Below, piece after piece: positions 25,801 through 38,874 of a DNA stretch of 64,000 bases. The stretch spans positions 248,001 through 312,000 of the forward strand of contig VXAZ01006383.1 in the NCBI GenBank assembly GCA_013399875.1, in the 5' to 3' direction. The position numbers were made by a program, and so were the translations under genes. The first letter of the stretch is position 1; each line of letters starts with the position of its first letter. Under the pieces are notes generated by a model. The model made no database searches and was not told where the DNA came from. It saw only the letters and a list, made by a program, of their open reading frames with translations. This DNA comes from Gymnorhina tibicen (Eukaryota > Chordata > Aves > Passeriformes > Artamidae).

Positions 25801-26235
25801 TACTAACCCAGAAGTTGATGACATAACAGATACTGTCATGCATTTCTCTATAGAGTTGAAATGGTGTCCATCATTATAAATTTCTATATTTCTGCCATTT
25901 ATATATCCATACGTCAAGGGAAGTGATGCAGTATGCAAATACATGGGCCCAGGGGAAGAGATTTACTCATTCCCTAATTACTCTTCAGAACACTACTGTA
26001 GGAAGACAGCTAGGGATAAGATCNTTACTAACCCAGAAGTAGATGACAAAACAGATACTGTCATGCATTTGAAATGGTGTCCATCATTATAAATTTCTAT
26101 ATTTCTGCCATTTATATATCCATACGTCAAGGGAAGTGATGCAGTATGCAAATACATGGGCCCAGGGGAAGAGATTTACTCATTCCCTAATTACTCTTCA
26201 GAACACTACTGTAGGAAGACAGCTAGGGATAAGAT
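25801..26235. repeat. Near-identical tandem duplication (222 bp + 210 bp) with N at the junction
   Basis: Copy 1 spans 25801-26022 and copy 2 spans 26026-26235. Both start 'tactaacccagaagt' and end 'agctagggataagat'. The copies differ by two substitutions near the start and by a 12-base segment ('ctctatagagtt') present only in copy 1; the rest of the pair is identical. A single N at 26024 lies exactly between them. This is the pattern of two alleles or overlapping contig ends placed side by side in an assembly, although a very recent real duplication is possible. Each copy carries an octamer ATGCAAAT. Confidence 0.93.
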
Positions 26236-26289
26236 TGAGAAAACTGGGAAGTTATACTCGCTTTCTAACAGAAGTTATACCAGTACAAA

Positions 26290-26608
26290 AATTATAGAGT
26301 GAAATGCAGTTACTTTCTAGATGGAACGCAGCCGGCACGCACGGAATCTGTTCCATGGTAGTTTCCCACACAACATAGCCTGCATCTTAAGCACATGCTA
26401 AGAGGGATGACATGGAGGGAGGAGAAGAGTGAAGACCCCACAGCCAGGCTCTGTGGTAATCCTTGCAGGGAAGCTGATAGCACCATGTAGTGGATAAACC
26501 ACTTGGGAGCTGTTAACCGATGGTGAGAGGAGAAGATTCCTCCCTGCTGAACCAGTGACTGGGGTGAAATCGCTTCCCTTGGATGAACTTGGTTCATTAA
26601 AATCTCAT
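26290..26608. other. GC-richer block of unknown origin
   Basis: About 300 bases, richer in G and C than the flanks, between the duplication and an LTR-like block. The reverse-strand open frame 26310-26597 (95 codons) has no recognisable domain. It could belong to the same retroviral remnant as the next feature or be independent. Confidence 0.35.
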
Positions 26609-27205
26609 TGTAATATTAATGCACATCTCGATTCCAAATCTACATACCTCCAAGGTATGACCACCCCTCACTGAGCAAGTGCTCCAGATTTTATTGACTA
26701 TATCTTTAAGAGCAAAATGAGAGAATTTTACACCAATCAGTAACAAAAGCATGTATGACTAGAATCATTCAAGTTCTACCTAAATGTAAAGAAATAGTAT
26801 AAAAGTGAGTTAGGGATAGGGAGAAGTTAGGGAAGACTCCATCACAACTTCTGGGATCAGTCAATGAGCTTAACCTGTCTTCTACCCCATGGGGATGCCT
26901 ATTGGTAAGAACTTTGTGTGCACTAAATTATTATCTCAAGCTAGTTTTTCTTGGTGATTTGAGCTTGTCTCTATATTGCTTCAAATTCATTTTTGCAGCC
27001 AGTTACTACCACCAGCAATCTTTGAATCTTAATCCATCACAATTTTCCATTGCCACTATGTTTGTTAATAAAAGTGTGTTGCTCCCTAAACTGATTAGTG
27101 TTAGTACTTCAAGGACACTGTTGTACAACAGTGGATAACACAGTTGACGAAAGTGAGGCAATCCAGGGCTGGGGTCCCTCTGTCTAAATTATAATAAAAG
27201 ATTCA
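26609..27205 (+). mobile_element. Probable endogenous retrovirus LTR
   Basis: The block has LTR-like organisation in the plus direction: a TATA box TATAAAAG at 26798-26805, an R/U5-like body, and AATAAA signals at 27067-27072 and 27193-27198. The text after the TATA box ('gggaagactccatcacaact', 'ttctgggatcagtcaatgag') reminds me of bird LTRs, but I cannot name the family. The candidate left end is the TG at 26609. I could not find a clean target-site duplication, and the right edge may extend to about 27360. No retroviral gene is visible next to it, so it would be a solo LTR. Confidence 0.45.
26798..26805 (+). promoter_or_regulatory. TATA box in the LTR-like block
   Basis: TATAAAAG, a full-consensus TATA element at a position typical for the U3/R border of an LTR. 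AATAAA signals lie about 265 and 390 bases downstream. Confidence 0.4.
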
Positions 27206-27364
27206 ACTCCTAGATGCTGTTGGCAGGTGTCCCTAACCAACCCTCTATTCCAGCAGACGGTCCAGTGGAGTCCCCATAATGGGACATGCACAGACTGGTC
27301 AGGCAAAAGGGTCTCAGCTTTCCTGGGGCATTGGCAAACTGATCAAACATAAAGGGTTCAAGGC

Positions 27365-30300
27365 ACCCAGCCTTTCATCTGACAACTGTACTCTATTCAG
27401 ACTGTTCTAGTCCCTTGATATCAGTGAGGATACAAGATATTTTTATTACACAAACCTGGTAAATAAAAAAGTGCGATATCAGACTTGAGCAGCATAACTA
27501 AGAAAAAAAGTCTCATAAACTGAACAAAGAGTACTTGAAATTTCTGAAGGAAAACAGCAACTGCTAATACACAGAAAAAAAGGAATCATACTGTAAACCA
27601 AGGCAAGTGAAGGGGATAGAGATTTTTAAGTACTATGAAAGGCTTCTTTCATATTGTAGTTTTACATCAATACAATCCCACCTCTGGAGGTGAAACCTCT
27701 TATTTTATTAATTATTATTTCTATGATTACTGCAAAAATATGAACAGCTCACTTACTATGCATCTTATAATAATCTGTCTATTCTATCACAGTTTACTAT
27801 CCATTCAAGCATCACAGGAAAGAAAGTGTATTATTACAACCATGAATTGTAGGTGGCATTTTGCAAACATCTCTTGTTACCTTCCATTAACAACCAAATA
27901 ATACAATATGTTTAGGTATGTCTGTCTCCCTTGGAATGATTTACATTTCAGTCTTCTGGTATGACCTAAAGCTCTACTAATTTGGATGGGGGCAAAAAAA
28001 TCAGAAATTATGCATAAAACTGGTACCAGGGCTTATCTTGGACTTACTGACTTTCTAAAATTTAGTATTTTATATAATTTTCAGAGATGACATTTCTCTA
28101 AAGCTAAGTTTCTTCAAAAATATGCCCAAAACCCAAGGGACTGAAAAACTTTTGTATTTAATTGTATCAGGGCTTTTTTGAAGGTCATGTGCATCCACTT
28201 TTAGGAAAGCATAGCTGAACTCTGTGAATGCAATACTTTCAACCTCCTACAAATTTAAAGCCTCACAAAGGAAAAAAAAAATGTTGCAATTACACTGTAT
28301 TTTTAAGTTTTCCCATAATAATAAAAAAACCAATAGTTAGAGAATTCCCGGTTTTATATTTAAAAATCATAATCATTGTAGCTGATTTTTAAGTAGATTT
28401 GGAAAGACCTGTTAGAAACAAATAGGGAAGAAATTATACCTGAGCATGAGACTGACATTTCATAGCAGAATAATCTTTCTTTATATTTTAGGTCATTCAC
28501 AAGCTCACTGGAAAGATGTCGAATAATGTAGCAGCATGAATGTTTATATCTCTGTGAAAGACACTCACTACTGACTAACACCCCTGCATTTTCTATTACA
28601 CGATGTCTAATTAAGCCCCATGATGCCACTCTCAAATCTGACAAAGCAGAGATAATTCTTGACATTTTCAAAAACTTGGCTTATGTTCCCCTTCTTTTTA
28701 CAGTGACACAAGCTGGGGCTTCAAACTGATAATGACATTGCAGCAAGTTTCTGGGTTTTTAATCTTTTTCAAACAGTAGTTTACGCAGAAGGAATGGAAT
28801 CACACAGACCCTTATTTGCCTTTGCAATGTACAAGCACAGAACCATGGCAGCCAAAAGACAAAATTTTGCCCTTACTTGCCTCAGTTTAACTCCCACCAA
28901 AATCAATTGGAATTATGTTATACTACCCAGGGAGCGATTGGGTCCGTAGCACACAGAGAGAACTGTCACAGCACATATGAGGTGATAGGTCACGTCACTT
29001 CAATTGTCCCTATCTTCTTTCAGCACTAGACAAACATCAAGAGACAAACACAAAGCAATAAAATAGCAACAGTAATACTCAGTGTCCTGATACTGTCCCC
29101 GTCAACTGCTGCTCCTCCAATCCAGCCATAATGCCTCTCTACCACATGTGGCGTCTCACATCTACCTTTCTTGGGCAGCAGCAGGAGGCAGACCAACAAT
29201 ATTTTGAGGCTGTCTTTAATTTAAAACTCATCTCTTTAAAATGAAAACTGCTTTTTAGATAGAAGAGTAAGGACAAGGATGAAAAGAGTTCTGCATATGC
29301 TTCTGAAATTATGAAAATTAACAGAGAAGAATATGCTTTTCTTTTCTTAAAAAAAAAAAGTCTTTTTATTGCTTTGTTTGCATAACCTAAAAGATAATTT
29401 CCTCTTCTCTGTCCTGGTAATATCACTGTGTTCTTATTTATTTCACTCCGTTTGCTGTGACTCTAGCCAAAGACTACAGAAGACCAGTTTCTCCATTAAA
29501 ATGAAAAAAAAGAATTGATAAAGACTTACACAATTTTTCCACAAATGTCCTACAATGATTAAGAGCTGGCTTGAAGATCTTAGGGAGAAAAATAACAAAA
29601 CTCAAATAAAAGTACAGAAAGCTATAAAATCTCATTAGTGCATGATTTAAGAAGTCACAGTTTGCCATGTCATTTCTCAGTCAAAAAGGACTTCATCTCC
29701 TGGAGTCCAGACTAATGCAAAAATCATTATTATTTTCAACTCTAAATTCCTGATACTTGTGTACCAATAGCAAAATGTTTTGCTTTTACACAATTTTCTT
29801 CTAGATATTGCTTTAATACAGTTTTACAAGTAACATCATTTGTTCAGACTGTCCCAATTCACCCTGCAAACAACAGACAACAAAAACTAATTATTTTCAA
29901 CCCTACCTCTACCCAACTATATATTTTGAAGATAGACACTAAATTGGTGGAAAATTACATCTTACATTGGATTTCATGCTTATCACATTTTTCCCCTATC
30001 TTTCCTTCTATCTATTTGATTAAATCATTTCACATCTTTCAGAAGTCATAAGTTGAAATGAAAAAAAGAATCCACCATAGAAGGATCTGATGTGTATAAA
30101 GAATATCACCATTGAAATTGCGGACTTAGTCATTTGAGCAGCCAAGCTAAAGAGCACACAGTAATCCAACTTACTCCTGAGCAAAAGTAGAGTTTCAACA
30201 GACATGATCATCTCTCTTCCAACACAAACTTATAGACTAGAAGACAAAGCTATTTGCAATGAGTTTGCATTGGTTTATTTTTTAAATTATTGTAGCATTA

Positions 30301-31850
30301 CGGTTCTAGTAAAACCAGGTGCTGGGTGGCCACAAAGTAAGAAAAGGCTCCTGATTTTATTAAGTCTTGAAATATTATCTGATCAGCTATAATAAATACA
30401 GTTCACTGGGATTCCATTTCAATATGGGTTTTTTACTACATTTATGAAGCCAGATTCATGCATTTCACTTCATAAGAAGAAAAAAGGTAAAAAAAGCTCC
30501 AAAGGAAAATGTAATAAATTCCTCTATTTAATGCAAATCAATAAGGTGCTGTAGTTTGGTTTTAGTGTTTCCCCCCCTACTTTTATATTGTGTGCCAAAC
30601 ACTGTCACATTTAAATGGTCAACGACATTCCCTGCAGGACATACACACTGACATGACAGTGACTTACATCCTTTTGTAAAGAGACTATGTGTACCCTTGG
30701 TATCAGGTAAGTTTCAGGCAGTACAACAGCCTATAATCATCTTGACCAGAGCAGGGATATCTATTTGCATATATTTATAGACTCTGTTAAATTCCCTACT
30801 TTAACACAAAGCAAACTACTGTTCTTCACATTACTTCAAACAGATTACTGGAACTACAGACCTGAAAATCAACATTCACTAAGGAAAAGGCACACAAGAA
30901 GTTTTAGAAATATACTAATGTGGCATATTCTTCTTTCACCAAAGTAACTGTAAAGATTTCTGTGTAAACTGCTGAACGCTGGGAAGGGAGACTGCAGTTT
31001 TCTTGAGAAATTTAACAGGAAAATTTGCATGGCAATGAAAGAGGTGAATCCAGGATTGATGCATTTTTATTTATGTGTTATTCAGATCAAATAATTGGCA
31101 GAAAAGATATTATTTATGTGGAAGAGATTCAAATGAACTGTTTTCTTCAGTCTTTCTTGACTGAATCCTAACAATGACTAGCTTGATTTGACAGCTTGTC
31201 TTTTCTTAGGTAAAGCTGGATGACAGTCCTCCACAAAAGCATTTGATTAGTTTATCATTACCTGTGTCTATGTTTAGCAGATGTTTCTGAAGTACTTTCC
31301 CTCAGTACTCAGTGAGATTTGTCACCATATAATGTGAAGTGTGGAACTCTGTTGTTCAAGTTACTCCTAAGTTCTTTCAACATTTTTCAGTAATTTCTTT
31401 CATCACTGAATGCAAGCTTAGATCACCTGTAAAGTACAATATTTGGGTTGATTTTTAAAATAGAGGGAACTCAGGGAATATCTGGAAAAGTAAGTTGCAA
31501 TAAATGAATATTAGATAGTAGAGCTGAAGAGAGGGGGCTGAGAAAATAGGAGTAAACCAGTATGTTAAAACCTGTCCCTGAAGGAGAGGATAATTCAGAT
31601 TCTTGTTACTAGATCCCTTGGGGAGATTAGAGTGAAATGACACTGGATAATTGCTGTTTATAAATATTTGTATATATGTAGGGTTTATTTTAGAACAATT
31701 TGTTTGCAATGGAAAAGACATATGGTTATTTTCTGTAGAAATATAAAAGAATAGAAATATCACTTAAATAATGTAAGAAAAAGAAAGAAAGCGAAAGAAA
31801 GGATAAGAGTAAATAGTGGAGAGGAAAAATACCACCACCTGTGAATCCAG
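27365..31850. other. Non-coding AT-rich DNA, no gene recognised
   Basis: No gene recognised. Apart from the weak palindromic remnant near 28861-28950, the stretch has only short open frames and A-runs (28269-28279, 29349-29360). Confidence 0.6.
28861..28950. repeat. Possible ancient palindromic repeat remnant
   Basis: Contains 'aaaattttgcccttac', 'aactcccaccaaaatcaatt' and 'ggagcgattgggtcc', in the order expected for the old amniote repeat whose core is an 'actcccattgacttcaatgg'-type palindrome followed by a 'gga..gattgggcc' end. It is strongly diverged and supported by resemblance only. Confidence 0.4.
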
Positions 31851-31919
31851 CAACAGGACTTGATTGTTGCAGTTCTGATGTCCATTGCCTGAAGTGATGA
31901 TTGCAGTCCTGATCTGTCA

Positions 31920-32420
31920 CGGGTGGGGGAAGCACATGAAACACAAAGTTCAGTGGTTTAATACACACTGAGATTCAGGTGGGAATGCCCAGATACCTCC
32001 CCTGAGGGGGGGCAGTTTTTACAGTGTCTGATGCAACCCTGTGGGGCTCTTCAGGGGTCTTTGATGGTTTATGACACCTTCTAAGACATGACAGCTGCCT
32101 CTCACATGAGCCTCTCACGTTGAACAGTTATGTTCCATCAGAAGGGCAGAAAACCCTCAAGCCTATGTGTGAATACCCCAATACCTTTCCTGGGGGCAGT
32201 TTTACAGCTGAGCCAGTTCTGTAAGGGAGGACACTGCATGATAAAAAGCACTATCCCACCTCACAGGATCAGCTGCTTATTGGTCCCTTCCCTCACCTGG
32301 CTCAAAACCCAGATCATTCTAAATAAACAAAGGCTGGATTTTCCTGGGCATCCTCTGGTGCTCATGCCCTCTGCACCTGGACACCTTGCACATCATCACC
32401 AAAACACTCCCTGTTTTTGC
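31920..32420 (+). mobile_element. Possible decayed LTR with an internal duplication
   Basis: A roughly 500 bp block, richer in C and G than its flanks. It includes two diverged copies of a roughly 45-base segment (31978-32024 and 32167-32210), each reading 'atacct..cctg..ggggcagtttt'. An AAATAAAC signal near 32319-32326 could be a polyadenylation site. Internal duplication and this composition are typical of LTRs, but termini and target-site duplications are not clear. It could also be an unrelated GC-rich segment. Confidence 0.35.
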
Positions 32421-32429
32421 AAACGGCCA

Positions 32430-35400
32430 ATAGGTTAAGCCATTAACCACTAACATTTCAGTCTCTCACACAGTATTTTCAAAAGATCCCTATGTGCATT
32501 ACTCATACATTAGTCCCAATGGACTGTGACTGCCCAGCAATCACAGCATATGTTTTATCATGTTGTATGCTAAAACTGAAGGATAATACCGCAGTGATAA
32601 TGAAAATATTGCAGTGTGTCACCACAAAAAGTATGTTTGCAAAAAGAAACATTAAGCAGGCAGTAGTAATAGCTTCAAACATTGCTTCACCAATTGAATA
32701 AGAAACCACAGCATGATTTTGGAAAAAGCTCTTGCAAATCGCTATTATTTCATACAGTAACTTAAAACTCAAGTGTAGCCCCACAAAGCCACCAACACAC
32801 TTGGGTTTCCGTGTTTGCGAAGCTGTTTGTTTCATGATGAAATGAAGCTGATGCTTCATTTCTTCTCATTTATGGAACGCTAACTTGGAAGGAGTTAATT
32901 CGAGATGACAGAACTTTTAATTGAAGATTGGCTTTTTCAAATTTTTGTCTCATTAAAATTTTGGGGTAGGTGAACTAATTAATCTTGGAAGTCTGGTCGT
33001 GTGTTACAAAACGCAGTCAGGTGACTCCCAAGGTATCTTGCAAGAAGGAATTAAATTAGTTATTCTGTGATGTACTGTGTTACGAGGTAACATTCATTTG
33101 TCTAGAAAAGTTAGTGTTCTATCCTGTATCTCCTAAATAATACATTTACAAGTTTTAATCTGAATGATAGCTCACTTAGGTTAAGCAAAGATACTGTTAT
33201 TATAGAGCCCCTTTATTTCCTTCAAACAAAATTAATATTTAAGATTTTTTTATATTTTCACTACTAATAAACAAAAAATATGCATATTCATCCTAATGAG
33301 AAAAATATACTGTTTTTACTAAGGGCAACAATGTACATATATGAACATAAACTGCACAGGTGTACATTCTATTATTAGATTTTTATCTACTTGTAAAAAA
33401 TTATTTGTTGGACAATATTTTTCTAATCCCAACTTAATGCAGACTGGGCGACAATACACTAAAGAGAAACGGCAGAAGAAAAATGTGGAGCTTTGCCACA
33501 GCATCCCTGTGCTTGCTCAACTTCTGCTAACAAAGTCCATTTTAGCAGTTGCTTCTGTTAAGTCCTAGAAACAATTTATTGAGGTTGGAACAGATGTATT
33601 GCTAGGGGATTACAATATCTTCCTACCAGAGAACTTGAATTAAAATAAAAAACCAAATCAAATCACTAAACCTCTTAATGAAATTGCAGTTTATCTTTTA
33701 GCAATTGCAAATTTTCTAAACAAAGGTAATCCAAGTGTAGAAGCCACAGGGACTAGAATCTTCCTTTGGGACATCTGCATGGACCATGCAATGTCACCCT
33801 CAGACTACTCCCACTTTCCTCCTTCATTGATTCTTGACCTGTCACAACCACCTGGCAGCCCAGGAGAAGGGTCTCTTGAGTCAGACCCAGGCAAAAGACA
33901 GTCAAAACACACTATTTGGACACTACCTAGTATCTAATGCCCTAGAGCACTTAACTGTGCTTAACATTTTTACTGGAAAACATTTTTGTTCTGTTGAAAG
34001 AGTCAGAAAATGTCATGATGAGTATTTTCAGCTTGATATACAGAAAAAACGGATTAGCATCAATCTAAGTGAAAAGAGAATTAAGCTAATGATATGCAAC
34101 TTCTGTTCTAATTTTAACACAAGTTTTCCTTGAGCTATTCCATATTTAGCTTAATTTTAAAATAATTTCTTGACAAGCAGTTCTCTTAAAATATAAGTGA
34201 TAAATATGAGTAGATCATCTGTGATACCACTTATGCAAAGTCCAGTGTATTCTTGGCTCACTGTGAGGATACATGGATGGAGAATATAAAAGAGCTGCAC
34301 AGGGAAAGAAGCATGCACTTTCCAGTCCCTTGCTGTCACTTTGTTATTGCATACAGTGAAGCTGCATAAAAGATATAGCTATAAGATCCAATTCTTTAAT
34401 GATTTCTTTCTTAATGAGAAAGGTCTCTCAAATTTTGTTTGAGGAGAAAGACAGCTGCCTTTACATCTGGGTAATTCCCCTTCACCCTAGCCCCATTTAA
34501 CTAATTAAATGTTCTTTAGAATTTGAAATCACTGAGTATAACAAAGCTCCTGAGAATCATAAGCAAAGTCAGGAGGACATCTCAAACACAGGAATGGCTA
34601 GTGTAGGACAGTCTAGGGAGTACATGATGCTTTCAGTATCATTTTGTACTGTACTTTAGGGCTCTAATAGACCTTCCAGCAATGTTGCACCAACTGCTAA
34701 TCGATACCACTTATTTTTCTCACCATAGAAACAAGGTTTAGTTAACCCCTTGAGTGCCTTATCCTGAAATAAATAGAGGATGTGTTTTTTACATGGATGA
34801 AGAAAACATCCACCACAGTGAAATTATTCCCGCAGCAAAAGTGCTGCTACATCCAAATGTTGGATGAACACGTAGTCATTCAAAAAAAATTACTCTGGCC
34901 CATCAGTTTAAGGCCACACTCCCAAAGCATTAACTTAAATAAACAAACCACACACTGTATGCTGCTATCATACTAATCCTTGCAGGACCAAAGTGGGAAA
35001 GGCTGCTACCCTTGGGTGTCTAGCACTGTTTCAGTCACAAGGGTCTTCGCAATGAAATTTTTGTTGAATAAGAAAGAAACCCTAAAAAAACCACAATTTT
35101 AAAAATCTGGTGTTTTCATTCCCTTTTTTTACTAATTACGTTTTAAAATTTCATTCAGCTCAAATATGAGTTAAAACACTATGGGAACAGCTATCTTACT
35201 GCCAATTTATGTTATTAAAAACATTCTAATTTTGTATGGATGCCAGGAAAGAATTTACATTGTAAAAACTTTTAATCACCAAAACTGGGGGGGAAAAAGC
35301 CAAACAAAACAAAACTCCACACCCTAACACAACCTTTTGTGCAATATTCCCTTATGCATGTACATATTTTATGACAAATAACTATCAAGCTAAGTAAACA

Positions 35401-38400
35401 TCTCCTTGGGGTTTTTTGTTCAGCTTAATACAAGTTTTTAAACCAAACATCCAAGTAGATCAGTCAAGATTTTTTTTCTGTAACTAGGCAGGCAGACAGT
35501 AGAATTAGTGAACTATCTAAATATATTAAAGCGTTATTTTCAAGTAGCTAATATAAAGGCAACATGAAAAATAAGAGTATTGAAAATAAAAAGTACTAGA
35601 GAAACAGTTATTTGGCAGCCTTATTGTGCTACACATTCTCAGCATCCCTGTGGTAACAGAAATCTAGATTCTACTGAAGCAAATGCAAATTTCTGCTAAG
35701 ATTCCAATGTTTTATGTTTGTCTGTCTATCTATCTATAAGTATGCACAAAATGTTTAATTCTTAAACACCTGGAAAGTTCTGCATACATTTATTCAGTAC
35801 AATACACCATCAAATGGGAATAAATTAGAACACAAAATAGTTTAATTTGATTGAAGAAAAAAGTAGTGAGTCTTCAAGACAAAGAAGTTGCTCCCATAGC
35901 AGTTCACAAAGAGGGCAATTCTAATAGATCTGAGAGACTGAGAAAAAATAGCCAATACTGTTGAATACACTTCTGCAATGGATCTGTCAATAGTGTAAGT
36001 AACTGGCTTTACATTGCTTTGTTTAAGCTACCTAAGATAATACCTCATTTACGTGGTCATTTTAGAAAGTCAAGCTGTCTATAATCATGCAGAATTATGC
36101 AATTGCTCAGAATACGGTGCAATATTCAGTCACTCTCAGCCACCATACGGCAATATCTGAAACTTTTTTTTCAAACCAATTTAACCAAAAGCAGAGGAAC
36201 AGAGGTTCTAATAAGCCATTGCCCTCTGGAGCTGCCACTGTTCCCTGCATAAGCTTGAAAGACTGTTTCCTTCATTAATCTTTGTTGGCTTTCACAACAA
36301 ACGGGCCCACATTATTACTATTGTTTGTCATATCCTCTGACTCACTGGAGCCTGTAAGCTGTTGCAATGAGTTACATTTCAAAAGCATGTGAAACTTTGT
36401 TCCAGACATTCGAGGGAAGTTTTCCTAAGGAGCATGATTTTTTTCATACAGTAGAAGGAATATAATCTGGAATATTTTGCCAAAAAAAAAATTAGGGACT
36501 GATGACAAGAAGAGGTGAATCTTGCTGGATGTTTTTAGTAAAACTTCCTAAGGATTTTTCCTTTCTTAATGTTTTAATTTCTCCACTGTTTTTTTCCAGG
36601 TTGTACTAGAAGGAAGATAGAACAATGGACTTGGAATATGACTGGATTTTTGAAACACAGAAAATAATAATGCTACCATTTCATTAGTTGTTCAATCCAC
36701 TGCAACCAGACCCAGTAACATAAAAAACAATTGCTTAAAAGGAAAAAGCAAAAAAGGCCTAACCAAACTGCACAACACCATTTGTCTTTGCTTTCATCAC
36801 TATAACTGTCCATTGCTTTACTGAAGTACAGTCTTAATTCTGACACCATACCAAAAAAAACCAAAAAAGGTGCTATATACTTAAAAATGTGATGTAGTCC
36901 TGTATTTGAGAGTACAGAAGTACTTGCAACTATCAACAAATATGGCCAGTTTCTCTTTAAATCCTTCCTTGTCTCTAATGGTAAGACAGCCAGCACCTGA
37001 GGTTTCCTTTCGGTACACTTTTCTTGTGTTCAAGCTGATGTGATGACTAATCCTTGTAACTTCTTCCACCATGGTTTGCAGTTTAATTATTAGGCTGACA
37101 CTACTATCCCCTAACTAAAGTATCAATACTTCCCTTTTTTACCAGTAATATTAAAATCCTGGTGATATTTACAATAGAAATTTTGTGACTACCTGCATAA
37201 TTTATTTATTTTATTTAAAAGGGTACTGAGCAGTATGGAGTAGAGGCGGGGGGGTGGGGGGCAAGGAAACAAAGGATTACTTCTCCAAGGAAAATTTCTT
37301 AATCCAAAACTTGAGGCTGAGGGATAAATGGATACAAATCAAAGACAACTCAGTGAAAGCCCTTGCCTTTTCAGCATATCGTTACACATCTATCTGTATC
37401 AGAAAGCCAGATGCTGAGAGGAAATAAAAACCACACCAGCATTAAAATCTGGTAGGATTTTACAATAGGCAAATGAGCATTTTGGAATCTGTAGATAACT
37501 TTTAAAAATATTTTAGATGAGATTTAAAGTTTCAACTTTTTTTCTGAAGACAAAACATAGAATATTGAAAGACCTTTTCCTCTGGAAAAAATTAGGTCTT
37601 TTTGGGTGGTTTACTGAGTTAAACTCCCCATAGTATTCTCAACATCTTTTGTAAATCGAAATTGCTAGAAAGATTTGTTAACATAGCAGAGGGAATGGGA
37701 GAAAATTCCAATGAGACAAAAAGCTTCCATCTGGATTTCATTACACAGTCATTTTCTCATAATTTACTCTATCATTTTAAGGCATGAAAGTCACTAGATG
37801 TATTATTGCATAATGATAAATCTCTGGGATTGCATAAAAAATGTGGTTTTACTCAAGCATTTATTCTCTAGTTGCATGGGCTAATATTTCCTAAATTAAT
37901 TACCTGATCAAAAACAATAAAAAAAAGCTGTTCTCTAATGGTGTTCTGCCTTGGATCTGTCAGAAATTTCACCATGGTTTAAACCAATCATTGATCTAAA
38001 AGCTAATATTCTCTAAAATGTAAGTGACCGTAATTTTATATACTTTTCTATATAAAAATAGAATATGTTATCCACTCACCAACAAATATGTGGTATGTGT
38101 TGAAAGACAACCCTTTTCCTTTTAAGGAGTTATGAAAAGTAAATTTAAATAAGTATCTAAAATCATAATTATTACTGAATTTTGCAGATATTTATTAGAA
38201 CTTTAAGATCATAGTTCTAATCTGATAAAAAATGCAACAGGCAGGAATTTTTAAATTTGTTTTTTGCTTTAATTGAGACTAAAAGAAAAATGTTTAGCTT
38301 GTATTGTTAGCTAAAATATTATCCTATTACATCAAATTTCTCAGAGAAATAAAAGAATTTAAAATAAACTGTACTTCTGTGTCTGGTCCCTATGCCAAGT

Positions 38401-38780
38401 CACCATCTCCACATGGCAAGATAGTCATGACTGAATTGCTTAACCACCTTCCAATTCCTGAAGCTTGGATGCCACAAACTTACATTCTCTTGAGAAAGCA
38501 TTCTCTGCAAAGCAGTAATGACTGCCACAGTTTTATATTTGTGACCCTCTCTGCACCCTAGGTTTGTCTCACTTTTCAGTGCTTGCACAGCAGTGCCCAG
38601 TATTGAATTACCCTTTTATTAATTCCTTGCATGATTCTCTCATTCTTCCTTTTGTTTTTACAGAGCACCAATGTGGATATAGAGAGGTTCATCAGGGAGC
38701 AGAAAGGATCTAGAACTTTAACAGGGCCATCAGAGGTATAAGCAATGAGTGTGAGCATCTGGCTCTGAAATCCTTGCTTC
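32430..38780. other. Non-coding AT-rich DNA, no gene recognised
   Basis: More than 6 kb without a recognised gene or transposon. The reverse frame at 32503-32859 (118 codons) is hydrophobic but has no family resemblance. A short TCTA/TCTG run lies at 35720-35738. A G-run (37247-37261) and other low-complexity patches are the only local structure. Clusters of TAAT and ATGCAAAT-like words fit AT-rich background. Confidence 0.6.
37247..37261 (+). repeat. Long G-run (possible G-quadruplex)
   Basis: Seven G, one T, then six G, preceded by GAGGC, in a strongly AT-rich setting. A G-quadruplex with very short loops is sterically possible, though four clean GGG tracts need a bulge. No gene or promoter is nearby. 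Confidence 0.5.
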
Positions 38781-38790
38781 CAGTACAGTG

Positions 38791-38872
38791 ATGGATGGAT
38801 GGATGGATGGATGGATGGATGGATGGATGGAAGGATGGAAGGAAGGAAGGAAGGAAGGAAGGAAGGAAGGAA
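38791..38872 (+). repeat. Compound (GGAT)n-(GGAA)n tetranucleotide microsatellite
   Basis: About ten GGAT units run into about ten GGAA units, with GGAAGGAT transition units in the middle. The change from T to A in one unit position suggests one array arose inside the other. Spurious frames run through it on both strands (MDGW- and LPSF-type repeats), but none is a gene. Confidence 0.95.
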
Positions 38873-38874
38873 CA

